Shown piece by piece: positions 1 through 5,330 of a DNA stretch of 5,469 bases (positions within the stretch are counted from its first letter, which is position 1; every line of letters starts with the position of its first letter). Both the position numbers and the translations under genes were made by a program. The stretch comes from Nitrospira sp. (GTDB lineage: Bacteria > Nitrospirota > Nitrospiria > Nitrospirales > Nitrospiraceae), in assembly GCA_005116795.1 (NCBI GenBank), contig SWDL01000109.1:1-5469 (forward strand). Reading direction: 5' to 3'. The notes below the pieces were generated by a model. It worked only from the letters and a program-made list of their open reading frames with translations. It had not been told where the DNA came from and ran no database searches.

Positions 1-115
1 AATCCCGATCGATCCAGGGCTCAGGGTGGAACACCATGAGCTGGTCGAGCAGATTGGCGGAGCGTCGTGTGCGAGGGAATCGAGCGGGGGGGCCGAAGGC
101 AGACCGGGGCCGCAT
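1..115 (-). CDS. Possible partial reading frame, N-terminus only, function unknown
   Basis: On the minus strand an ATG lies at 115-113, four bases after the stop codon of the DUF2726 gene, and the frame stays open to base 1 (38 codons). The predicted product starts MRPRSAFGPPARFPRTRR and reaches a more protein-like stretch, MVFHPEPWIDRD, beginning at an internal Met27 that could be the true start. There is no clear Shine-Dalgarno sequence before either ATG. Tight spacing to the upstream gene suggests a third member of the minus-strand operon. A second minus-strand frame is also open here, so openness alone proves little. A run of seven G (86-92) lies inside the frame and could hide a sequencing frameshift. 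I do not recognise a family. Confidence 0.3.
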   Translation of the reverse strand, partial: MRPRSAFGPPARFPRTRRSANLLDQLMVFHPEPWIDRD

Positions 116-119
116 GGGA

Positions 120-671
120 CTATTCGACCAGCTCGAGTCCAAGCAGGCCGGCCAGCGCAGGGACGGTGTAGGACTGATCGGCGTTGATTCGCACGATCTC
201 GATGCCGGCCGCTTTGAAGACGGTATCGAGGAGGCGATCGCGCGCCTGTCGTGCCGGGGAGGGTGACGGCACGTCCAGTTCGACCACGTTGGCGACGCTC
301 AGCGTGCCGGGATGGATGAGGACAAAATCCACCCGCTTGAGGGCAATCTTATTGAGAAAGCCCTTCAGGACGTCACGACTTGGCGCTTCGACATCGATGA
401 GACACCAGAGGGGGACCTGGGCCAAGACCAGATAGCGATCCTGGACGGCGAGTCGCAGGACGTTATAAAAAGACGCTTCCGCCGAGGTCAAGAGCGGCTG
501 AGGTTTCACGGTGATGCCGGCAGGGATCGCCGCCGGGTCACTCGGTTGGGGGGAGAGGCTGGGAGAGGGAGTCGATCGCCCGATGAGTCGTCTCGTCAGC
601 ACGATCCCGCCGGCCAGCGCCAGCGTGACCAGAAGGGCCAACGTCAGGATGGGCAGGAGATCACTCAGCAT
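120..671 (-). CDS. Membrane-anchored DUF2726 domain protein
   Basis: This 183-residue protein has one hydrophobic segment at about residues 5-29, ending in Arg-Arg (TRRLIGR). A low-complexity Pro/Ser linker follows (about 33-58), then a C-terminal domain (about 60-165). That domain shows DUF2726 hallmarks: the LTSAEASFYNVL opening, RVDFVLIH (113-120), the ELD triad (131-133), an Arg-Asp in QARDRLLD (142-149) and AGIEIVRI (155-162). The D..ELD spacing resembles a restriction-endonuclease-like core, but no biochemical role is established and I assign none. The anchor probably leaves the domain in the cytoplasm (inference from the positive residues after the segment). The ATG lies inside the last codons of anmK, giving an 11-base overlap, and an AAGGGA motif four bases upstream supports this start. 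Co-translation with anmK is likely. Confidence 0.85.
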   Translation of the reverse strand: MLSDLLPILTLALLVTLALAGGIVLTRRLIGRSTPSPSLSPQPSDPAAIPAGITVKPQPLLTSAEASFYNVLRLAVQDRYLVLAQVPLWCLIDVEAPSRDVLKGFLNKIALKRVDFVLIHPGTLSVANVVELDVPSPSPARQARDRLLDTVFKAAGIEIVRINADQSYTVPALAGLLGLELVE

Positions 672-1863
672 GTGGTCCCTTCACGCGGTCCAGCCCAAGA
701 CGGTGCGGCCAGTCCCGCTGGGCCGGGACGATGGCGCCCAAGAGGACCGGATGCCGCGCGCCGGTGGCGGCGGGAACGTTGGCCGCTTGGCCCTGCAGGG
801 TCTGGTAGGCCAGCACCGCGAACGCGATGGCCTCAAACGCCTTGGCGTCCCAGCCGGCCTCATCAAAGGTGCGGACCGGCGCCGGCTCGAAGGCGTGTAC
901 GAGATGTGCCATCACCGCGCGGTTCCTGGCGCCGCCCCCTCCGACCAGCACCTCATCCACCGGGCCGCTTGTCCATCGACAGGCGGTGTGGACCGCGCCG
1001 GCCGTGAGGGCCGCACAGGTCGCGAGCAGGTCCTCGAAGGACGCCTTTCGTGTCCGCTTCTCCTTGAACAGGCGGGTCACGTAGGGGGCGCCGAAGAGTT
1101 CCCGTCCCGTCGATTTGGGCGGAGCCTTCCGAAAATAGGGATGGGCGAGTAAGTGTCGAAGCCAGGGCTCGTTCACCCGCCCTTTCGCGGCGAGGCGGCC
1201 GTCGCGATCATAGGTCTGCCGGCCTTTCGACTGAGAGGCCACCAGGCCGTCCAACACCATATTGCCTGGGCCGGTATCGAAGGCGATGAGCGTCTCCAGC
1301 CCGCCCTTGTTCGTCAGATAGGTCACGTTGCTGATGCCGCCAAGATTGACGATGAGCCGAGATCGATCGGGATGCCGCAACAGGAGGCCATGCGCATAGG
1401 GCGCGAGCGGCGCGCCTTGTCCGCCGGCCGCCATATCGCGGGGACGAAAGTTCGCGACGGTGGTCAGGCCCGTCCGCTCGGCGATGACGGCGGGTTCCGC
1501 GATCTGCAGCGTGGAGCGGATGAGTCCGACGCCCGGCTCCCGCGTCGGCGCCGGCAGATGATGGATCGTCTGTCCGTGGGATCCGATGAGGTCAATGTCC
1601 TGTGGCGTAAAGCCGGCGGCGGCGATCACTTTCAAGGCAGCCTTGGCGAACCATTCGCCGAGGAGCGCATTCAGGCGGCAGATGTCGGCGACAGTGCCCT
1701 TGATGCAGGCAGCCAGGATGCGCCGTTGGAGCGGGCGTGGATAGGGCGTGTCGACGAAGGCGAGCAAGCGAACGGTGAGGTCATGCCCATGGCCCTGGAT
1801 GTCCACGAGGGCCGCATCGACGCCATCGGCTGAGGTGCCCGACATGAGACCGATGACTTTCAT
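661..1863 (-). CDS. anmK: Anhydro-N-acetylmuramic acid kinase (AnmK)
   Basis: AnmK is a cytoplasmic enzyme that opens the 1,6-anhydro ring of anhydro-N-acetylmuramic acid while phosphorylating it with ATP, yielding MurNAc-6-phosphate for peptidoglycan recycling. The 400-residue product carries the family motifs in order: GLMSGTSADGVDAALV (5-20, ATP phosphate loop), GSHGQTIHHLP (94-104), ANFRPRDMAAGGQGAPLAP (137-155), NLGGISN (173-179), FDTGPGNMVLD (195-205, with the expected catalytic Asp196), and VGGGGARN (307-314). Usual length is about 370 residues, so the gene is intact with a slightly longer tail. The start MKVIGLMSGTS is the family norm, although no Shine-Dalgarno sequence precedes it. 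It heads a minus-strand block overlapping the DUF2726 gene. The usual pathway partner MurQ is not in the window. Confidence 0.97.
   Translation of the reverse strand: MKVIGLMSGTSADGVDAALVDIQGHGHDLTVRLLAFVDTPYPRPLQRRILAACIKGTVADICRLNALLGEWFAKAALKVIAAAGFTPQDIDLIGSHGQTIHHLPAPTREPGVGLIRSTLQIAEPAVIAERTGLTTVANFRPRDMAAGGQGAPLAPYAHGLLLRHPDRSRLIVNLGGISNVTYLTNKGGLETLIAFDTGPGNMVLDGLVASQSKGRQTYDRDGRLAAKGRVNEPWLRHLLAHPYFRKAPPKSTGRELFGAPYVTRLFKEKRTRKASFEDLLATCAALTAGAVHTACRWTSGPVDEVLVGGGGARNRAVMAHLVHAFEPAPVRTFDEAGWDAKAFEAIAFAVLAYQTLQGQAANVPAATGARHPVLLGAIVPAQRDWPHRLGLDRVKGPHAE
676..681 (-). promoter_or_regulatory. Ribosome binding site of the DUF2726 gene
   Basis: AAGGGA on the minus strand lies four bases before the ATG at 671-669 and inside the 3' end of anmK. 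It is the clearest Shine-Dalgarno-like motif in front of any gene here. It supports the overlapping start and translational coupling with anmK. Confidence 0.5.
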
Positions 1864-1873
1864 TTTCGGATCA

Positions 1874-1967
1874 TGTGGTTGGTGGTCAGGGGTCTCTGGT
1901 CAGTCAGTACTCGCCATCACTGGTCTCATCACATCACAAACCACGGACCACTCGCCACTGGCCGCTT
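1874..1967. repeat. Inverted pair of heptamer arrays between anmK and znuA
   Basis: Four GTGG-type units start at 1875, 1882, 1889 and 1896, exactly seven bases apart (GTGGTTG, GTGGTCA, GGGGTCT, CTGGTCA). Downstream, four CCAC-type units of seven bases start at 1940, 1947, 1954 and 1961 (ACCACGG, ACCACTC, GCCACTG, GCCGCTT). These are the same motif in inverted orientation. Segment 1874-1894 matches the reverse complement of 1939-1959 at 14 of 21 positions by eye, so the DNA or RNA could form an imperfect stem with a 44-base loop. Function is unknown. Confidence 0.6.
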
Positions 1968-1969
1968 CA

Positions 1970-1982
1970 GGCTCGTTGAGCC
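1970..1982. repeat. Small perfect hairpin
   Basis: GGCTC, three bases (GTT), then GAGCC form a perfect five-pair stem with a three-base loop. It lies just beside the heptamer arrays and about 90 bases before znuA. No T-run follows on either strand, so it is not an intrinsic terminator. It may be part of the same repeat element. Confidence 0.4.
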
Positions 1983-2011
1983 AGCACCGCTGCTACGCTA
2001 ACTGAAGTCCT

Positions 2012-2060
2012 CCGGGTGGTCAAGCCGCGATTGCGTTGACTTCGTTTCCTACCGGGTGGT
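2012..2060 (+). promoter_or_regulatory. Direct repeat CCGGGTGGT, two copies 40 bases apart; possible operator
   Basis: The nine-base word CCGGGTGGT occurs at 2012-2020 and again at 2052-2060. Each copy is followed after four to five bases by CCGC. The second copy lies between the putative -35 and -10 elements of znuA, and the 40-base spacing is close to four helical turns. This would suit a regulator binding the same DNA face, but it does not resemble a known Zur or Fur box. The operator role is inference. Confidence 0.3.
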
Positions 2061-2065
2061 ACGGT
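2036..2065 (+). promoter_or_regulatory. Candidate sigma70-type promoter of znuACB
   Basis: TTGACT (2036-2041), an 18-base spacer and TACGGT (2060-2065) resemble -35 and -10 boxes. Transcription would begin around 2071-2074, at or next to the znuA ATG at 2074. A leaderless or nearly leaderless mRNA would fit the missing Shine-Dalgarno sequence. This rests on matches to consensus only. Confidence 0.35.
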
Positions 2066-2073
2066 CCGCTCCC

Positions 2074-3006
2074 ATGCGATCATGGTGTCTCCGTCGCGCA
2101 AGCGGAGTGCTGCTCACTGTGGCAGTGATGGTTCTGATGGGCGCACCCGCGCTCCAGGCGGCGGAAGCGCCCATTGCCGTCGTGGTGACGATTCCGGTGC
2201 TGCGGGATTTTGCGCAGCGCGTGGGTGGGGCCCACGTCCAGGTCGTCTCGCTTCTCTCAGGGTTGGAGAGCGAGCACACCTACTCCCCGAAGCCGAGCGA
2301 CATGATGGCGGTGCGAAAGGCCCAACTTCTGTTTGAAGTGGGTCTCGGCCTCGAGATCTGGGCCGCCTCGCTCGTGAAGGCGGCCGGTAATTCGAAGCTC
2401 CGGGTGGTGACGACCTCACGGGGAATCGCCTTGATCCGTGATCATGAGGCGCCCGGGGCAGAGGCCGGCGTCCCCCATGATGACCAGCATGCCGGGAATC
2501 CACACGTCTGGCTGGACCCTGAGAATGCCAAGATGATGGTCCGCCATATCACCGAGGCCCTCGTCGGCGTCGATCCGCTCCATGCGGCCGACTACCGCAT
2601 GAATCAAGCGGCCTATCTCAGAGAATTGGATGAGGTTCAGACGGATCTCCAAAGGGAACTCAAGCCCCTCAAAGATCGACGCATCATTGTCCATCACCCG
2701 GCCTGGCCCTATTTCGCCCGGCGGTTCGGTTTCACGATTGCAGGGGAGATTCTCACCCAGGCCGGCGCCGAACCCTCAGCGCGACACCTCAAGAGGCTCA
2801 TTGAGAGCATGCGAAAGCACCAGGTCCGCGTGATCGTCTCGGAACCACAGCTCAACCCGAAGATCCCCGAGGCCTTAGCCCGCGAAACCGGGGCGCAGAT
2901 CGTGGTGCTCACCCCTCTTCCGGGGGGGATGCCTGGCACCGACACCTATCTGGATCTGCTCCGGTACAATGTCCGCCGGCTTGCGCGCTCCCTGGAAGCG
3001 GGGTAA
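2074..3006 (+). CDS. znuA: Periplasmic zinc-binding protein of the ABC importer (ZnuA/TroA family)
   Basis: This protein captures a divalent metal in the periplasm and delivers it to the ZnuB permease. From the ATG at 2074 it is 310 residues: a basic start (MRSWCLRR), a hydrophobic signal peptide and a likely cleavage after ALQA, with no lipobox. The expected cluster A-1 ligands are visible in ATG numbering: His68 (SEHTYSPKPSD), His144 (NPHVWLDPENAK), His208 (VHHPAWPYFARRFGF) and Asp290 (GTDTYLD). A histidine as third ligand fits ZnuA and TroA rather than PsaA-type manganese proteins, which have Glu there. Zinc is therefore favoured but not proven. The loop before the second ligand is short (HDDQH) and not the long His-rich loop of enteric ZnuA. 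A GTG at 2056 would add six residues. ATG is preferred because it gives a normal signal peptide. Confidence 0.93.
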   Translation: MRSWCLRRASGVLLTVAVMVLMGAPALQAAEAPIAVVVTIPVLRDFAQRVGGAHVQVVSLLSGLESEHTYSPKPSDMMAVRKAQLLFEVGLGLEIWAASLVKAAGNSKLRVVTTSRGIALIRDHEAPGAEAGVPHDDQHAGNPHVWLDPENAKMMVRHITEALVGVDPLHAADYRMNQAAYLRELDEVQTDLQRELKPLKDRRIIVHHPAWPYFARRFGFTIAGEILTQAGAEPSARHLKRLIESMRKHQVRVIVSEPQLNPKIPEALARETGAQIVVLTPLPGGMPGTDTYLDLLRYNVRRLARSLEAG

Positions 3007-3016
3007 GCTCTCCCTC

Positions 3017-3098
3017 AGTCAAACAGTTGAAAAGTCGAAGGTCTGATAGTCGGACGAATCGAGTCTCAATCTTCTTGACGACGTTCAGACTTTTTGAT
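3017..3098. repeat. Degenerate octamer arrays with inverted arms between znuA and znuC
   Basis: AGTC-type units begin at 3017 (AGTCAAAC), 3025 (AGTTGAAA), 3033 (AGTCGAAG), near 3040 (GGTCTGAT) and at 3048 (AGTCGGAC), about eight bases apart. Inverted GAC/GAT words follow at 3080, 3088 and 3096, again eight apart. Segment 3030-3043 can pair with 3080-3094 through one bulge and one mismatch, leaving a 36-base loop. A five-T run (3091-3095) is part of the right arm. The pattern is weaker than in the other two spacers and its function is unknown. Confidence 0.5.
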
Positions 3099-3121
3099 GT
3101 TCGGCCGTTGACGACGACGCC

Positions 3122-3901
3122 ATGCCCAAGCCCATCATTACGTTTCAACAGGCGACGTTCGGCTTCCCGGGCGTCATCGCACTGCAAGACATCTCCCTGG
3201 ACATTCTGGAGGGGGAGTATGTCGGGATCATCGGCCCGAACGGCTCCGGCAAGACCACTCTGTGTCGGGCGATGCTTGGCCTCATGCCTCCGCTCAAAGG
3301 GACCCTGCAGATCTTCGATTGCTCCTGTGATGAGCTGCGCTGCCACCATCGGGCCAGGATCGGCTACCTTCCTCAGAAGGGCAAGATCGATCAGAACTTC
3401 CCGATTACGGTCCTGGAGGCGGTGATGATGGGGCGCTATGGGGCCCTGGGGCTGTTTCGCCGGCCCGGGAAGCAAGACCGGCAGATTGCGATGGATGCCC
3501 TGGAGAATGTCGGCATGCAGGACCACTGGAATACGCCGCTCGGGCATCTGTCCGGGGGGCAACAACAGCGGGTCCTGATTGCTCGGGCCCTGGCCCAACA
3601 GCCTCAAGTCTTGTTGCTGGACGAGCCCACGACCGGTATCGACATCGTGACGCAGCACAGCGTGCTGGACTTGATCAAGCGATTGCACCGCGATCTCGGG
3701 CTCACGGTGCTGCTTGTCACGCATGACCTCAACATGATCCGCGCGCATGTGGACCGGCTTGTGCTGCTGAAAACCACGCTCTTCGCCGCCGGCCCTCCGG
3801 ATGAGGTGCTGAAGACCGACGTGCTCCAGCAGGTCTACGGGAAAGACCTGGTGGTCTCTGAGAGGGATCAGGTCATCGTGAGGGATTACCATCACCACTG
3901 A
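3122..3901 (+). CDS. znuC: Zinc ABC importer ATP-binding protein (ZnuC)
   Basis: This 259-residue ATPase powers metal uptake by binding the cytoplasmic face of ZnuB. All ABC motifs are intact: Walker A GPNGSGKTT (38-46), Q-loop Gln85 in YLPQKG, signature LSGGQQQR (143-150), Walker B VLLLDEPT (163-170), D-loop TGID (171-174) and switch His201 in VTHDLN. Length is normal for the metal-importer subfamily. Unusual features are a Cys/His cluster between Walker A and the Q-loop, CSCDELRCHH (67-76), and a C-terminal YHHH; either could touch metal (inference). The gene lies 115 bases after znuA across a repeat-containing spacer. No Shine-Dalgarno sequence is seen before the ATG. The start is chosen because PIITFQQATFGFPG is the usual first strand of the fold. 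Confidence 0.95.
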   Translation: MPKPIITFQQATFGFPGVIALQDISLDILEGEYVGIIGPNGSGKTTLCRAMLGLMPPLKGTLQIFDCSCDELRCHHRARIGYLPQKGKIDQNFPITVLEAVMMGRYGALGLFRRPGKQDRQIAMDALENVGMQDHWNTPLGHLSGGQQQRVLIARALAQQPQVLLLDEPTTGIDIVTQHSVLDLIKRLHRDLGLTVLLVTHDLNMIRAHVDRLVLLKTTLFAAGPPDEVLKTDVLQQVYGKDLVVSERDQVIVRDYHHH

Positions 3902-3904
3902 AGA

Positions 3905-3996
3905 ATTGATGCATTGGCGCATTGATCCATTGACGAGTGAAATCCCGACAATGAGTCAATGATCCGATGAAACAATGACCCAATAGATCAATGTTC
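3905..3996. repeat. Octamer tandem array followed by inverted array, overlapping the znuB start
   Basis: Four units begin with ATTG at 3905, 3913, 3921 and 3929, exactly eight bases apart (ATTGATGC, ATTGGCGC, ATTGATCC, ATTGACGA). After a 12-base spacer, six units beginning CAAT or CGAT start at 3949, 3957, 3965, 3973, 3981 and 3989. These are also exactly eight apart and are the inverse of the first set. The outer arms pair in register: 3905-3910 with 3987-3992, 3913-3917 with 3980-3984, 3920-3924 with 3973-3977, and 3928-3930 with 3967-3969. The final unit includes the znuB start codon at 3991-3993. The segment is visibly more AT-rich than the flanking genes. Its function is unknown. Confidence 0.75.
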
Positions 3997-4818
3997 GAAC
4001 TGCTCAGCTATGACTTCATGATTCGGTCGCTGATGGCGGCGGCGTTGGTCGGCGCGGTCTGCTCGCTGATCGGCGTCTTTGTCGTGCTGCGGGGGCTGGC
4101 CTTCATCGGAGCCGGGACGGCCCACGCCGCCTTTGCCGGCGTGACGCTCGGCTATCTGCTGGGAGTCTCACCGCTGGGCCTGGCCCTGGTGTTCGGCCTG
4201 GCCACGGCCTGGACGGCCGGCCTGATGGAAGAGAAGGGGCGCATGAAGTTGGATGTGTCGATCGGCATCCTCTACACCTCGACCATGGCCTTGGCGATTC
4301 TCTTCATCGGCCTGATGAAGGGCTACAATGCCGAGGTCTATGGCTATCTGTTCGGCAGCGTGCTGTCGGTGACGCCGGAAGAATTGAATACGATCCAGCT
4401 CTTGGGGTTGGTCGTGCTCGGGGTGATCGTGCTTTTTTCAAAGGAACTGTACTTCATCGCGTTTGATCAGGAGATGGCGGAAGCCTCGGGCGTCCCCGCG
4501 CGGCGGATCTTCTATCTGCTCCTCACGCTCGTGGCGCTCACCGTCGTGGTCTCCTTGAAGACCGTCGGGGCCATCCTCGTGTTTGCGATGATTTTGATTC
4601 CGGCCTCCACCGCCTACCAACTGACACAGAGCCTGATGCACATGACGATCTATTCTGTCGTGATCGGTGTGCTGTGTGCGGTGGGAGGGCTGCTGCTCTC
4701 CTATGCATGGGATCTGCCGTCCGGGCCGGCCATCGTGCTCCTGGCGGCCGCACTCTTCTTCCTCTCTGTGGTGTTTTCTCCCAAGCGCCTGCCACGCCCG
4801 GCGAGTGCCGGGGCGTAG
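3991..4818 (+). CDS. znuB: Zinc ABC importer membrane permease (ZnuB)
   Basis: This 275-residue protein is the inner-membrane channel of the importer. About eight or nine hydrophobic segments are visible, roughly at 13-34, 39-58, 60-78, 90-109, 134-150, 172-190, 191-212, 220-240 and 245-262. Family landmarks are FELLSYDFMIRSL at the start, LRGLAFIGAGTAHAAFAGVTLG (33-54), the cytoplasmic coupling region AFDQEMAEASGV (157-168), KTVGAILVFAMILIPASTA (190-208) and DLPSGPAIVL (241-250). The ATG at 3991 is preferred because FELLSY is the conserved N-terminus of the family. No Shine-Dalgarno sequence precedes it, and the codon lies within the last unit of an inverted repeat. The gene is 89 bases after znuC and appears complete. 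Order A-C-B is common for such operons. Confidence 0.95.
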   Translation: MFELLSYDFMIRSLMAAALVGAVCSLIGVFVVLRGLAFIGAGTAHAAFAGVTLGYLLGVSPLGLALVFGLATAWTAGLMEEKGRMKLDVSIGILYTSTMALAILFIGLMKGYNAEVYGYLFGSVLSVTPEELNTIQLLGLVVLGVIVLFSKELYFIAFDQEMAEASGVPARRIFYLLLTLVALTVVVSLKTVGAILVFAMILIPASTAYQLTQSLMHMTIYSVVIGVLCAVGGLLLSYAWDLPSGPAIVLLAAALFFLSVVFSPKRLPRPASAGA

Positions 4819-4847
4819 TGAAGACCGGCTGCCGAACAGGTGAGAGA

Positions 4848-5330
4848 CTATTCGAGGCGGGATTGCTCGGATCGTGCCCACACCATGCCCGTTTGCTCCT
4901 GGGCGCTGAACCCCAACCGCTCGTAGAACCTAGGCATGCGGGTGCAGAGCCAGAACAATTCGACCTTCTTGAGGCGTGGGTGATGCAGAATGCGTCGGAC
5001 GATCTCCGTGCCGATCTTGCGCCCCTGGTAGTCCTTGGCGACGATCACGTCCCAGATCGAGGCCCGAAAGACGTAGTCGGTCAGCACGCGCCCGAACCCG
5101 ATGAGCTGATCGCCGTCCCAGGCGGAGATAGCCAGGTCCGTGTTCGCCAGCATCTCCCGGGCATCCTCGGCCGACCGGCCTTTGGCCCAGGGGGCCTGCT
5201 GGAAGAGCGCGGCCAGTTGCGCGGGATCGATCTCCCTCTGCTCCGCGAAGGTCACCGCAGGCTTGAGCGCCACGGTGGGCTTGTTATATGGTATGTGGGA
5301 CCGCCGCTGAGTCATGGGTGCTGGTTTCAT
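4848..5330 (-). CDS. GNAT-family N-acetyltransferase
   Basis: This 160-residue protein is a single-domain, acetyl-CoA-dependent acetyltransferase; its substrate cannot be told from the sequence. The fold runs from about residue 21 to 150. It shows LAISAWDGDQLIGFGRVLTD (66-85, strands 2-3), the acetyl-CoA pyrophosphate-binding motif A DVIVAKDYQGRKIGTEIV (94-111, with the Q-G-R-K-I-G turn), VELFWLCT (123-130) and FYERLGF (135-141), the usual motif B end. The first 20 residues lie outside the domain, so a start at Met6 (5315) is possible; no Shine-Dalgarno sequence separates the two. The gene converges on znuB with a 29-base gap that holds no terminator hairpin. It diverges from the zinc-ribbon gene with 17 bases between start codons. 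Nothing ties it functionally to zinc uptake. Confidence 0.9.
   Translation of the reverse strand: MKPAPMTQRRSHIPYNKPTVALKPAVTFAEQREIDPAQLAALFQQAPWAKGRSAEDAREMLANTDLAISAWDGDQLIGFGRVLTDYVFRASIWDVIVAKDYQGRKIGTEIVRRILHHPRLKKVELFWLCTRMPRFYERLGFSAQEQTGMVWARSEQSRLE
5263..5292 (+). promoter_or_regulatory. Candidate promoter of the zinc-ribbon gene, inside the GNAT coding region
   Basis: TTGAGC (5263-5268), an 18-base spacer and TATGGT (5287-5292) form a plausible sigma70-type promoter in a locally AT-rich patch. It would start transcription near 5299, about 50 bases before the ATG at 5348. Because the divergent genes are only 17 bases apart, a promoter for this gene has to lie within the acetyltransferase coding sequence. 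The evidence is consensus matching only. Confidence 0.25.

Noticed and set aside
312..1007. Plus-strand open frame of 231 codons across the DUF2726 and anmK genes
   Set aside because: The translation is Arg/Pro/Gly-rich low complexity spanning the junction of two well-supported minus-strand genes.
1153..1833. Plus-strand open frame of 226 codons inside anmK
   Set aside because: It is antisense to a conserved enzyme with full motifs and shows no family features.
1891..1960. Insertion sequence or MITE ends in the anmK/znuA spacer
   Set aside because: The inverted arms are phased heptamer arrays, not single terminal repeats. There is no transposase and no evident target-site duplication.
2056..2073. 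GTG start for znuA at 2056
   Set aside because: It adds six residues before an already normal signal peptide, has no ribosome site, and lies upstream of the likely RNA start. It cannot be fully excluded.
3080..3099. Intrinsic terminator after znuA
   Set aside because: A five-T run is present, but the only pairing arm is 36 bases away and imperfect, and the T-run is part of the stem. At most it is a weak attenuator.
2909..3922. Long minus-strand open frame (337 codons) opposite znuC
   Set aside because: It lies antisense to an intact ATPase with all ABC motifs. Its translation is rich in Arg, Gln and His with no recognisable domain, as expected for a GC-rich shadow frame.
3905..3996. CRISPR array
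   Set aside because: The units are only 8 bases with no spacers and they invert half-way. This is a short-unit inverted array, and no cas genes are present.
4819..4847. Bidirectional terminator between convergent znuB and the GNAT gene
   Set aside because: The 29-base gap has no stem of four or more pairs followed by T or A runs.
5283..5294. Zur-box-like AT-rich word (GTTATATGGTAT)
   Set aside because: It only loosely resembles a Zur site, lacks dyad symmetry, lies inside the GNAT coding sequence and is far from the znu promoter.
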